From the IMG/VR virus record IMGVR_UViG_3300047481_000407, positions 1-28,748 of that record: a DNA stretch of 28,748 bases; one strand, written 5' to 3'. This stretch comes from a virus. This document shows, in pieces, positions 21,158 through 28,748 of this stretch (positions are counted from its first letter, which is position 1; each line of letters begins with the position of its first letter). Under the pieces are notes generated by a model, which saw only the letters and a list, made by a program, of their open reading frames with translations, was not told the DNA's origin and did no database searches. A program made the translations under genes and the position numbers.

Positions 21158-21703
21158 ATGATCATTGAAATTGATACTGAAAGGCTTACTACTCTGTGCT
21201 TAACCCCAAATGAGTATGTATATCTGTCCTTATTGAAGAGTGGCCAGTTAGATTCGTTAAAGTTAAATGTTGATTTAGAGTTATTGCAAACCAATGGGTG
21301 GGTAAAACTAGGGGAGGATGACGAGGTTACATTGAGAGATAAGTTTGATTCATCAACTATCTCAGACTTTGGTCAGATGTGGCATGGTCTCCTCTCCCGG
21401 TTTCCCCTCAAGGTTATCAATCAGGGACAAGTTCGTATGCTACGTGCTAAGGATCCAGACTCTAAAGCAAATGCTAAGTCAAAAGCCAAGTACCATAAAA
21501 TTGTAGGGACTGATAAGGAAAAGCATGATAGGATTATCAAATGCTTAGAGAGAGAACTAGACCTACGAAGGAAAGGGAATGGCTTAGGGTATATGCAAAT
21601 GCTAGACACTTGGATTAACAATCACAGCTGGGAAAAATACACAGACACTAATGACACAACAGAGCCTGAATCAAACACAGGACGAATCACCAGAGCTCTC
21701 TAA
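21158..21703 (+). CDS. Replication-associated protein, helicase-loader candidate
   Basis: 181 residues. The N-terminal part (ERLTTLCLTPNEYVYLSLLKSGQLDSLK to TNGWVKLGEDDEVTL) looks like a winged-helix start: 'l.p.eyv.l..l..g....l...dl..L...gwv'. A basic linker (LRAKDPDSKANAKSKAKYHKIVG) follows, then a compact helical part with HDRIIKCLERELDLRRKGNGLGYMQMLDTWINNHSWEKY. The last part resembles the 'ymqmL.tWln...We.y' module found in phage and plasmid replication initiators and DnaD-like loaders. It overlaps the DnaB-type gene by 53 bases, so a loader is the best guess, not proven. Confidence 0.55.
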   Translation: MIIEIDTERLTTLCLTPNEYVYLSLLKSGQLDSLKLNVDLELLQTNGWVKLGEDDEVTLRDKFDSSTISDFGQMWHGLLSRFPLKVINQGQVRMLRAKDPDSKANAKSKAKYHKIVGTDKEKHDRIIKCLERELDLRRKGNGLGYMQMLDTWINNHSWEKYTDTNDTTEPESNTGRITRAL

Positions 21704-22625
21704 CAATCTAGACGAGACTTTAAAAGAGTTTCGTCACATCTCAAAATCAGTAGACAAGTCAATCGAAGAGATCAAGCTAGCTAAGCTTGGGAACAGGACT
21801 GTCTTCCCTACTGGATGGGACAGATTGAACAAGAACTTACTCGGAGGTTTGCAACCTGGGAAATTGTATGTAATTGCTGGGAGACCAGGTGTGGGGAAGT
21901 CAGCTTTCTCAAACCAGATGGTCTTCGATCTTCTAGACAAGAATAAGGATAAGAAACTCCTGCTCCTTTATTGGAGCTTCGAGATGCCAGACTATCAGCA
22001 GATTATGAGGGCAGCAGCTAACGATGTTAAGTTGCAGTTCTCAGAACTCTATAGTATCGAGTCCCCAATCTCTGACCAGAAGCTCACCGACTATGAGAAG
22101 GCTGTAGACAAGTATCGGAAGTACCCGATATTCTTCTGCTCTATTCCACAGAATATGGTTAAAATTAAAGAGGTAGTAAACAGGGTGAACATTAGATTCC
22201 CACAACACACAATAATCAACCTCTTCGACCATTCAAGACTTATTCTTGGGACAGAAGATACCGAGCTTCAGAAGCTTAATCAGATTTCTAAAACCTGTAT
22301 GTGGCTGCAAGCTAGGGTAGGGGTTATCAATATCCTTTTATCACAGCTTAACAGGAACATAGAGCAGGAGTATCGTGCTAAACAGCAGTATCAACCACAG
22401 CTAACTGACCTATTCGGGGGTGACTCAATAGGCCAGGATGCTCACGTTGTTATGATGCTGCAACGTCCTTATGATTTGTATGGGATTACAGATGCCTACT
22501 GTGGTGAGAACCCAGTCGGATTACTAGCCTGTCACATAGAAAAGAATAGGGATGGACAGCTAGGCATGATACCCTATGAATCAGATTTATCAACCTTCTC
22601 GATTAAAGAGAGACCAAAAAAGTAA
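21651..22625 (+). CDS. DnaB-type replicative helicase (ATPase domain only)
   Basis: 324 residues. An N-terminal helix of about 50 residues precedes the RecA-like domain: FPTGWDRLNKNLLGGLQPGKLYVIAGRPGVGKS (Walker A 77-84), YWSFEM near 107-112 (the H2-like 'SLEM' region with the conserved Glu), IINLFDHSRL near 184-193 (Walker B), ILLSQLNRNIE near 224-234, and GGDSIGQDAHVVMMLQRP near 254-271. It lacks the N-terminal primase-interaction domain of bacterial DnaB, as do several phage helicases. It unwinds DNA at the fork. It lies between the loader candidate and the Sak4-like gene, ending nine bases before the latter. Confidence 0.9.
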   Translation: MTQQSLNQTQDESPELSNNLDETLKEFRHISKSVDKSIEEIKLAKLGNRTVFPTGWDRLNKNLLGGLQPGKLYVIAGRPGVGKSAFSNQMVFDLLDKNKDKKLLLLYWSFEMPDYQQIMRAAANDVKLQFSELYSIESPISDQKLTDYEKAVDKYRKYPIFFCSIPQNMVKIKEVVNRVNIRFPQHTIINLFDHSRLILGTEDTELQKLNQISKTCMWLQARVGVINILLSQLNRNIEQEYRAKQQYQPQLTDLFGGDSIGQDAHVVMMLQRPYDLYGITDAYCGENPVGLLACHIEKNRDGQLGMIPYESDLSTFSIKERPKK

Positions 22626-22634
22626 ATTAATTAG

Positions 22635-23339
22635 ATGGAGTTAACACTGCCAACAGAAAAAGTAGCAGTAGCTAGGAAATCCCCAAGACACATGATCCTT
22701 TACGGACCACCAAAGATTGGGAAGACTACTGCTATTGCTAAGCTAGACGGGTGCTTAATCATAGACCTAGAACAAGGATCTGACATGGTTGAAGCACTCA
22801 AGATTAAGGTTGCTAATCTTGCTGAACTCTCCCAGGTTGGGAAAGCCATCATGCAAGCTAAAAGACCTTATAAGTATATTGCTATCGACACTCTTACCCA
22901 GCTAGAAGTATGGTGTGAGAGTGAGGCTAAGGAACTGTACAGACAAACCCCGATGGGAAAGAACTTTGACCCAGATAATAAGGGATTGTCAGTGCTGTCT
23001 TTACCTCAGGGTGCAGGCTATCTGTATCTTAGAATGGCTATTAAGAAATGGATGGATAGACTAGAGATGCTCTCTGATCATATCATCTATATCGGCCACT
23101 TAAAAGATAAGATGCTGGAGAAGAAAGGCAAGGAGGTATCTGCTAAAGATCTCGACTTGACTGGTAAGATTAGAAACATTGCTTGCTCTAACTCGGATGC
23201 CATAGGCTACGTTTATAGAGATGGAAACAAGACAATGGTTTCATTCGATTCCAGTGAGGAGATCACTGCAGGTTCTCGTTGTGAACATCTTAAGGGTCAG
23301 GTTATGGAACTTGACTGGAGTAAAATTTACATTGACTAA
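22635..23339 (+). CDS. Sak4-like RecA-fold ATPase (AAA_24 family)
   Basis: 234 residues. Walker A GPPKIGKTT lies at 24-32 after the usual 'h..lYG.pKiGKT' entry, LIIDLEQG at about 42-49, and Walker B YIAIDTLTQLE near 85-95. GYLYLRMAIKKWMDRLEML and HIIYIGHLKDK follow. This order is that of Sak4-type single-strand annealing ATPases of phages, which pair with a single-strand-binding protein in recombination. The candidate for that partner is two genes downstream (23745). A small HTH gene lies between. Confidence 0.85.
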   Translation: MELTLPTEKVAVARKSPRHMILYGPPKIGKTTAIAKLDGCLIIDLEQGSDMVEALKIKVANLAELSQVGKAIMQAKRPYKYIAIDTLTQLEVWCESEAKELYRQTPMGKNFDPDNKGLSVLSLPQGAGYLYLRMAIKKWMDRLEMLSDHIIYIGHLKDKMLEKKGKEVSAKDLDLTGKIRNIACSNSDAIGYVYRDGNKTMVSFDSSEEITAGSRCEHLKGQVMELDWSKIYID

Positions 23340-23355
23340 TTAAACCAGATTTAAA

Positions 23356-23694
23356 ATGGCTATTGATGCTACAGTTGCACAAGAAGTTGCAACACAACCA
23401 ACCACAGTAATTACTGTATCCTCAGTACTTGGGGACTTGAATAATGGCTTAGACAGAGCTGCTATTGCAAAGAAGTACAACCTTTCCCCAGCGGAAGTTA
23501 CAGAAGTATTCAAACACCCTAAACTTAAGGGACTACGTGCTCGTCGTAAGATGACTCGTATCTCTATTGTTGACGATACAGTTAGTAATCCTGTAACTAT
23601 TCCTACAGTTGCTCCTCAAACCACTGAGTTGGTTACTGACCCTAACCAACTGGATCTGTTAGACTTGATTGTTGATGCAGAGGCAGAGATGTGA
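23356..23694 (+). CDS. Small helix-turn-helix protein
   Basis: 112 residues. A flexible Thr/Val-rich N-terminus, then DLNNGLDRAAIAKKYNLSPAEVTEVFKHPKLKG at about 27-59, which reads as a helix-turn-helix ('g.d...IAkkynls..eV...f.hpklkg'), followed by a basic part (LRARRKMTRISIVDD) and an acidic C-terminus (DLLDLIVDAEAEM). The spacing and the 'kLkgl' ending match HTH proteins that recur next to Sak4-type genes in phages. It may bind DNA in recombination or regulate the cluster. It starts 16 bases after the Sak4-like gene, and its start context (TTAAAATGGCTATT) is repeated at the next gene. Confidence 0.65.
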   Translation: MAIDATVAQEVATQPTTVITVSSVLGDLNNGLDRAAIAKKYNLSPAEVTEVFKHPKLKGLRARRKMTRISIVDDTVSNPVTIPTVAPQTTELVTDPNQLDLLDLIVDAEAEM

Positions 23695-23744
23695 AGGGAT
23701 AGAGATATTGTTTATAAAATGTATTACCGTTAAAAATTATTAAA

Positions 23745-24509
23745 ATGGCTATTCAATCGAATAATTCAGAAGAAGTAGTAGCAGGTGGTGGGATAACCCT
23801 ATACACGGGTATTGCCCCTGTTTCAGTAGTTGCAATTAACCCTAACCTCAGTGAGCTGGTAGACCTAGGGATTAATCTTAAGAACGAACCTGAGTACAAG
23901 GTTACCTTGAACGAAGAGGAGTATACTAAGATGACATTCTGGGTGAGATCAGACGTACCTGGTTTGTCTTTTACAACCAGATTCGAGATTCTAATGCAGG
24001 ATAAGATCCGTACATCTAAGGATGGGGCTAAGTTTATGTGGTCTAACAACATCGGTCAGACTACATGGAGTGCTGATGTCCCAGCTTATGACTGGTGGAA
24101 GAACCCAGATAAAACAAGAAAAGCTTATGTTGGAGAGGATACTTTGATTAGCTTTGTAAAAGCATGGGCTAACGTATCAAATGGTGGAGAGGTATCATTC
24201 GATACTATCGACAAGATTGTTAAGGGAGACATGAAAGAAATGCAAGAGTATGTGAAGATCCTTAAGGATAATAAGCTTCGTGTTCTTGTAGGTGTTAAAG
24301 ACGGAAAGTATCAGACTGTTTACAATCGTCATTTTGGGAGGTTAAAGCCACAGAGAGACGATATGTTCATCAAGGCTTTGAATGAGGACTATGGTTCTTT
24401 CAATGCTGAGTACAACAAGGATCTTAAGTTGCAGGTTTATTCCCCAACTATGATCGAGGCTGATGCTCCAGTTGCTGCTCCGGCTGCAGCTGATGATTGG
24501 GATGTATAA
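23745..24509 (+). CDS. Putative single-stranded DNA-binding protein
   Basis: 254 residues. The first 60 are beta-rich and polar. The middle has the repeated aromatics expected of nucleic acid contact (FWVRSDVPGLSFTTRFEI; FMWSNNIGQTTWSADVPAYDWW), then helices (SFVKAWANVSNGGEVSFDTIDKI) and a strand pair (LRVLVGVKDGKYQTVYNRHFGR). The C-terminus is an Ala/Pro linker followed by an acidic tip (DDWDV), similar to the tail by which SSB proteins recruit partners. Being next to the Sak4-like ATPase supports the call, but the fold was not confirmed. The gene ends the replication transcript at a terminator. Confidence 0.55.
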   Translation: MAIQSNNSEEVVAGGGITLYTGIAPVSVVAINPNLSELVDLGINLKNEPEYKVTLNEEEYTKMTFWVRSDVPGLSFTTRFEILMQDKIRTSKDGAKFMWSNNIGQTTWSADVPAYDWWKNPDKTRKAYVGEDTLISFVKAWANVSNGGEVSFDTIDKIVKGDMKEMQEYVKILKDNKLRVLVGVKDGKYQTVYNRHFGRLKPQRDDMFIKALNEDYGSFNAEYNKDLKLQVYSPTMIEADAPVAAPAAADDWDV

Positions 24510-24555
24510 TCTGGTTTTGTGTTTAGTGTGTGTATATTGTTATTGATTACTGAGG

Positions 24556-24588
24556 ATGGGGGCAAACGAGCCCCCATTTTCTATTTTT
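24556..24588 (+). terminator. Rho-independent terminator after the replication block
   Basis: ATGGGGGC (24556-24563), loop AAACGA, GCCCCCAT (24570-24577), then TTTTCTATTTTT. A perfect 8-bp stem just before the primase gene. Confidence 0.85.
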
Positions 24589-24595
24589 GTAACTT

Positions 24596-25579
24596 ATGAT
24601 ACAGGTACGAAAAAGTGATGCTTACTTAGATAAGGATTCTGTGCTATGCAGGGTATCTGAGTATGACATCTTCAAGTTCTACTGTCACACATTTTCGAAA
24701 TTAGGTGACAAATTCTGTAGCGAACTAAGGAGAGACAGATCCCCAACATGCTCGATAATCTACTACAATGGTAAACTATTGTATAAGGACTTCGGGAGTG
24801 GGGAGAGTCACGACTGTTTTAGTTATGTAGCTAAGAAGTATAGCCTTACATTCATAGAGGTGCTTAAGGTAATAGATGCTGACTTTGGTCTTGGACTGCA
24901 TATCGGGACTACGACTAAGGCTGAGATGGCTATTACCTATGGGGATCAAATACTTGAGGAGAAGAGATCTACTATCATCACAAAAAGAGCTAGAAAATGG
25001 ACTAACGAGGACATTAAATTCTGGGGAAAGTTTGGGATAGATGTAGAGTTATTGAGTAAATTTGCCGTAGAGCCGATCGATTACTTTTGGATCAATGAGG
25101 TTCGGTATAGCTGCCACACTCTGGCTTATGCATATAATATCAACGGGAGATATAAGATATACAGGCCGTTGGAAACAGAGGGTAAGTGGTTCAGTAATAC
25201 TACTAAAAATGATATCCAGGGCTTTGGCCAATTGAAAGACAGTGGGGACATTGTCTTTCTTGCTTCATCACTTAAGGATGTTATGACTTTAAATGCCATT
25301 GGCTTTGAAGCTATAGCAATGCAGAGTGAGATGCAGATGCCAACCCAGAAGTTTGTCGATCATCTCAAACAACGGTTTGATTTAGTTGTTGTGCTTTATG
25401 ATAATGACTTTAATTCTGATACAAATCCAGGCCAGACTATGGCTAACAAGATCTGTAATACGTATCAGTTAATCAACGTCATCATACCTGCCCACTACAA
25501 ATCAAAGGATATATCAGATCTTGTAAAAGATCATGGTATAGATTATGCAAAAAGAATAATAACCATTCAACTCCCATAA
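24596..25579 (+). CDS. DnaG-type primase (TOPRIM)
   Basis: 327 residues. The N-terminus matches a degenerate CHC2-type start: DIFKFYCHTFSKLGDKFCSELRRDRSPTCSII, then GKLLYKDFGSGESHDCFSYVAKKY (the 'F.sPlR.D.sPs..i...g...y.DFg.g..gd.f.fv' pattern). The TOPRIM part shows VFLASSLKDVMTLNAIGFEAIAMQSE near 220-245, with Ser/Ala where the first motif normally has Glu, and VVVLYDNDFNSD near 260-272, the acidic DxD. It makes RNA primers for the polymerase. It starts after the terminator, so it is probably read from another promoter or by read-through. The next ATG follows its stop directly. Confidence 0.85.
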   Translation: MIQVRKSDAYLDKDSVLCRVSEYDIFKFYCHTFSKLGDKFCSELRRDRSPTCSIIYYNGKLLYKDFGSGESHDCFSYVAKKYSLTFIEVLKVIDADFGLGLHIGTTTKAEMAITYGDQILEEKRSTIITKRARKWTNEDIKFWGKFGIDVELLSKFAVEPIDYFWINEVRYSCHTLAYAYNINGRYKIYRPLETEGKWFSNTTKNDIQGFGQLKDSGDIVFLASSLKDVMTLNAIGFEAIAMQSEMQMPTQKFVDHLKQRFDLVVVLYDNDFNSDTNPGQTMANKICNTYQLINVIIPAHYKSKDISDLVKDHGIDYAKRIITIQLP

Positions 25580-25807
25580 ATGACTGATTCTAAGTATTAT
25601 ACGGACCCTGATGTCAGGGAGAAGGTAGACGAGATACTAAAAAACTGTGCAATGTTGTTCAGCAACCTAGGAACTTATACTACTTTTGATGTAAAAGATA
25701 TACGAATTGCAAAACAACTAGAACGAAAATGGCTAGACGAAATACAAGAACTCGATCCAATACTGTACGAAAGACTGGTCCCAAAAAAGGGAGCAGAGGC
25801 AAAATAA
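25580..25807 (+). CDS. Small hypothetical protein overlapping the nuclease gene
   Basis: 75 residues, starting at the base after the primase stop. Helical and charged: VREKVDEILKNCAMLFSNLGTYTTFDVKDI and RIAKQLERKWLDEIQELDPILYERLVPKKG. It ends 79 bases inside the nuclease gene in another frame. No family recognised. The helix-loop-helix shape and position between primase and nuclease suggest a small replication or recombination factor. Confidence 0.6.
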   Translation: MTDSKYYTDPDVREKVDEILKNCAMLFSNLGTYTTFDVKDIRIAKQLERKWLDEIQELDPILYERLVPKKGAEAK

Positions 25808-26223
25808 AGGCTACCCAAAAGGTAGTCGATGGCATACAGTTTAAGTCAATGTTGGAGGTGTTCACGTATCGTAAGCTATTAGAGTATCAACTTAGGTTCG
25901 AGTACGAGAAGAAAAAGTTTGTAATTATGCAAGGCTTTGAGTACCCTGAGTGTTCTTGGGAGACCAAACCTAGTGGGGATTATGAGGATAAGGGTCATGG
26001 AAAGGTCCGTGATATCACATATACCCCCGACTTTATAGGATATGATTCGAAGGGTAAGATAAAGTGGGTTATAGAATGCAAGGGATTTGCTAACGATAGA
26101 TTTCCAAACACATGGAAACTGTTCAAGCAGACTCTCATTCGAGAGGGGAATCCTGTCCCACTTTATCTCCCTAAGAATCAGAAACAAGTATTAGAGTCTA
26201 TCGAGAAGATACTACTCTTATAA
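25729..26223 (+). CDS. PDDEXK endonuclease (DUF1064-like)
   Basis: 164 residues. A very basic N-terminus (MARRNTRTRSNTVRKTGPKKGSRGK), then the nuclease core: KSMLEVFTYRKLLE with E43, ITYTPDFIGYDSKGKIKWVIECKGF with D101 and the E116-C-K118 triad, and a final helix (RFPNTWKLFKQTLI) as in the DUF1064 and Holliday-junction resolvase-like phage nucleases. All expected catalytic positions are present. It probably resolves or trims branched DNA before packaging. The basic N-terminus lies in the overlap with the previous gene. Confidence 0.85.
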   Translation: MARRNTRTRSNTVRKTGPKKGSRGKIKATQKVVDGIQFKSMLEVFTYRKLLEYQLRFEYEKKKFVIMQGFEYPECSWETKPSGDYEDKGHGKVRDITYTPDFIGYDSKGKIKWVIECKGFANDRFPNTWKLFKQTLIREGNPVPLYLPKNQKQVLESIEKILLL

Positions 26224-26245
26224 TCAACAATTTAACTAATCAATT

Positions 26246-26277
26246 AGAGCTCAGGTAAAACTGGGCTCTTTTTATTT
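26246..26277 (+). terminator. Rho-independent terminator after the nuclease gene
   Basis: AGAGCTCAG (26246-26254), loop GTAAAA, CTGGGCTCT (26261-26269, one T-G wobble), then TTTTTATTT. The rIIA-like gene starts 12 bases after the T tract. Confidence 0.8.
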
Positions 26278-26284
26278 CAAACCA

Positions 26285-28748
26285 ATGAGTATTAAAACTA
26301 TTGAAGATAACTACATTGGGATGGATAAGGGTTTGGCTAAGAGAATAAATAAAGGGGCTGAGAAGCTAGTCTTTGATATCCTGCAGTCAACTCAGTACTC
26401 CACCCCAATTCCTTCAACCGTCAGAGAGCTGGTAACAAATGCCTGCGATGCTCAACGAGAGAAGGAGATTGCTATTGAGATTCTTACTGGGGTTAAACAA
26501 GCATCAGACTACTACATCACCAGAGATGGGGAGCAGTATTCAGATTCTAACTTTGACCCTAGCTACTATGATCTTGCTAAACTTAATATCACTAATAACC
26601 ATGTCGAAGTTGTCTATCAGCACAACGAAGGGGTTGGGTATTGTGATAAGCTCATCATTAAAGATTTTGGTGTGGGTATCGGGGCAAAGAGATTAGAAGG
26701 TATTTTAGAATTAGGCTATTCTACTAAACGTAACACAAGTCAGAACTTCGGTGCTTTTGGCTTGGGTGCTAAGGTAGCGCTGTCAACAGGGGTAGACTTC
26801 TACACCATAGAGACGGTGTACAATGGCAAGAGGTTCAAAGCAAACTGCTTTAACTACAAGACTGACTTTATCATCCCCAAATTCAATCTTGTAACAGGGC
26901 AGATCAATCCTAGTATTACTTTGTCAGACGGATCTATTGTATATTATGAGGATACAGCAGATCAGAACTGGACTCAGGTAAGCTTTGGAGTTAAGTCTCA
27001 CAACTCATCTAGGTTTAGAGAGGCTGTAGAAGAACAGCTCAATTACTTAGATAACGTAAGATTCTATGAGCAAGTTGGAGAAGGTCATCTGATGGAGAGA
27101 GAATTCAAAAGTAAGATTATCTACAACTCTAAGAACCTGATTGTTTCTACTAATAACTATTTGAGAAAGCCTCACATTGTTATTGTGAAAGAAGCAGGAG
27201 CGGCAACTGGTATTAACTATGGCTATGTGGATTTCAGGGAGCTAGAGATGCAGGATCTGTATGGTGCTGTAGGCTTGAAGTGTCCTGTTAAGCAGTCGTA
27301 CATAGATGATAACGGAGAGGAAGTAATCTTACAAGACGGTGTGGAAGTAACTCCATCACGAGAGAAGGTTATCTGGAGTGATGCAACAAAGGCTTTTATT
27401 CAGAAGCTTATTGATGCAGCAGCTGACGAGGTAACTGAACTAGTGGAGAAAGAGTTGTTAGAGACAGACTTTCTTAAGTGGTTGGATACTTGCAGACAGG
27501 TTATAGGGGGAAGAGCAACTAATAAACATTCAGATGACCCAAGTGAAAGAACCCTTGCAATCTTATCTAACATTATTGATACTAAAGCAATCAAGCCTAA
27601 GTATCATCCTAATCCGTCTATTAAATTTACTAGCATTCCGTCAACTCTTAATGGCTTTTCAGTAAAGATTCATAATCAGAAGCAGAACCGTTCAATGTCT
27701 AATTTGAAGATGAAGACTGAGTTCGAGTATACTTCAGATAAGATAGACCATTGGGATCAGATTGGAGATAGGAAAGTATTCTATCGTACTGGTAATGCTA
27801 ATAAGTATAAGGACTTCTATTTGTACAAGCAGCATGGTCCATTCATAACTATTAAGAAGACTAATCTTAGTTATTTAGAAGACCAGATAGCTACTGTTGC
27901 AACTAGTGATGTTGCTCATTACCAAGCTGAGTATGATAAGAAGCTAGCTCATCAGAATCTAATAGAGCCATTGATTAAAGCATCGGAGTTGTATCTCAAT
28001 TATGATGAGATTAAGCTTCCTGATAATATCAAGGAGTTGTTCGATGGTGCTGAAGAAGCAGCTTCTGTTGAGTCTAGTGGAGGAAGTCTAACCCCAGAGG
28101 AAAGACGTAAGCTTAACTCTCAGATTGTAGCATACACTCTTCGTCCTGATAACCACAGAAATGCTGGTAATCATTACTACGACTATGTATGGGATAAAGT
28201 AGAGCCAACTCTACGTACAGTAATTAACAGTACAATCCCTACTTACTATGGTACTGACGAAGATGCAAATAAACTAAAGTTAGCAGCAGCTATTCTCAAG
28301 AACTTTAACAAGAACATGGGTAAGTTTATTACTCATAAGACAGGTTCGTATTGGTATGGTGTTCCTTATGGTGATAAAGGTGATACTTGTTATTACTTCG
28401 AGTGCTTACCTGATAGATGTCAAGATAGGTTCTTTCAGATGGTAGAAGGGGAAGACTATAGTGGTCAGACTCAGTTGCTAAAGCTTAGTGAATCTAACAC
28501 TAAACATGTTAGAGACTTACCTAATTACAAACACATCGATGAGTTCTTTAGGACTGTAGATGCTGATGGTAATTACACTTGTCATCATGCTGTTAAGGCA
28601 TTTGCTAACCACGTATGGGCTAAGCAGTTCCCAATTTGGGAATATTTTGGTTCTTATCGTGAATCCTTTGAGTTAGATTTTATAGATGATAGATATAACA
28701 AGATATATCGACATCTTATATCTATTTATCATAAGTTCAATTCTATTG
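26285..28748 (+). CDS. rIIA-like GHKL-type ATPase protein (partial, runs off right edge)
   Basis: The frame is open for 821 codons to the edge, so the C-terminus is missing. The N-terminal part holds the GHKL (Hsp90/MutL/gyrase) ATP-binding motifs: N-box RELVTNACDAQREK (47-60), G1 DFGVGIG (127-133) and G2 FGAFGLGAK (155-163). The remainder is rich in Lys, Tyr and Asn, with coiled-coil stretches. T4 rIIA has this N-terminal fold and acts with rIIB at the host membrane, including against exclusion by resident prophages. In crAss-like phages an rIIA-like gene is expected in this arm. rIIB, if present, should lie beyond the right edge. Confidence 0.8.
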   Translation, partial: MSIKTIEDNYIGMDKGLAKRINKGAEKLVFDILQSTQYSTPIPSTVRELVTNACDAQREKEIAIEILTGVKQASDYYITRDGEQYSDSNFDPSYYDLAKLNITNNHVEVVYQHNEGVGYCDKLIIKDFGVGIGAKRLEGILELGYSTKRNTSQNFGAFGLGAKVALSTGVDFYTIETVYNGKRFKANCFNYKTDFIIPKFNLVTGQINPSITLSDGSIVYYEDTADQNWTQVSFGVKSHNSSRFREAVEEQLNYLDNVRFYEQVGEGHLMEREFKSKIIYNSKNLIVSTNNYLRKPHIVIVKEAGAATGINYGYVDFRELEMQDLYGAVGLKCPVKQSYIDDNGEEVILQDGVEVTPSREKVIWSDATKAFIQKLIDAAADEVTELVEKELLETDFLKWLDTCRQVIGGRATNKHSDDPSERTLAILSNIIDTKAIKPKYHPNPSIKFTSIPSTLNGFSVKIHNQKQNRSMSNLKMKTEFEYTSDKIDHWDQIGDRKVFYRTGNANKYKDFYLYKQHGPFITIKKTNLSYLEDQIATVATSDVAHYQAEYDKKLAHQNLIEPLIKASELYLNYDEIKLPDNIKELFDGAEEAASVESSGGSLTPEERRKLNSQIVAYTLRPDNHRNAGNHYYDYVWDKVEPTLRTVINSTIPTYYGTDEDANKLKLAAAILKNFNKNMGKFITHKTGSYWYGVPYGDKGDTCYYFECLPDRCQDRFFQMVEGEDYSGQTQLLKLSESNTKHVRDLPNYKHIDEFFRTVDADGNYTCHHAVKAFANHVWAKQFPIWEYFGSYRESFELDFIDDRYNKIYRHLISIYHKFNSI

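Noticed and set aside
1-28748. Stop-codon recoding, known in some crAss-like phages.
   Set aside because: Genes end in TAA, TGA and TAG without disrupted long frames; the tRNA-Arg is not a suppressor and the tRNA-like gene has no assignable anticodon.

Overview
This window is part of a tailed double-stranded DNA phage that infects a Bacteroidota host, most likely a member of the crAss-like order (Crassvirales). The evidence is a crAss-type large terminase next to a crAss-type portal, a small IHF/HU-like protein beside them, and a replication module with family A DNA polymerase, DnaB-type helicase, DnaG-type primase, a Sak4-like ATPase and an rIIA-like GHKL ATPase. The host call rests on the absence of clear Shine-Dalgarno sites, AT-rich leaders before start codons, promoters of the Bacteroides type (TTG, about 19 bases, TAnnTTTG), and signal peptides ending in NSQ or SSC. 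All three stop codons end genes and no long gene is interrupted, so nothing points to stop-codon recoding. There is no integrase, CRISPR array or insertion sequence.

The layout is two arms diverging from a 548-base control region (11341-11888). The left arm (11340 down to 1) runs leftward. In order of transcription it holds a small protein, a tail-fibre-like protein, a subtilisin-like protease with a propeptide, and a lysis cassette (holin candidate, CHAP endolysin with signal peptide, two spanin-like proteins) built from deeply overlapping frames. An internal promoter (5781-5810) then leads to a GroES-like co-chaperonin, a small accessory cluster (winged helix, Cys-rich protein, IHF-like), a small-terminase candidate, the large terminase and the portal, which runs off the left edge.

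The right arm (11889 to 28748) runs rightward. It starts with two Ig-like proteins and one short monocistronic gene, each unit closed by a strong terminator. A 590-base region of strong hairpins with one probable 47-residue ORF follows (13146-13737). After it come small membrane and acidic proteins, an abundant-looking 200-residue protein, a tRNA-like gene with an oversized anticodon arm, and the polymerase. A run of small genes with a tRNA-Arg(TCT) follows. The replication block holds a stand-alone DnaA domain-IV-like protein, an SF2 helicase, a loader candidate, a DnaB-type helicase, the Sak4-like ATPase, a helix-turn-helix protein and a putative single-strand-binding protein. After a terminator come the primase and a PDDEXK nuclease; after another comes the rIIA-like gene, cut by the right edge.

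Most unusual are: (1) the hairpin-rich region 13146-13737; (2) a palindrome TTTGTNACAAA recurring in the first two rightward control regions; (3) the tRNA-like gene with a 20-base anticodon loop; (4) a phage GroES-like protein behind a consensus host promoter; (5) the protease translationally coupled to a holin candidate. Functions are inferred from motifs read by eye; no database search was possible.
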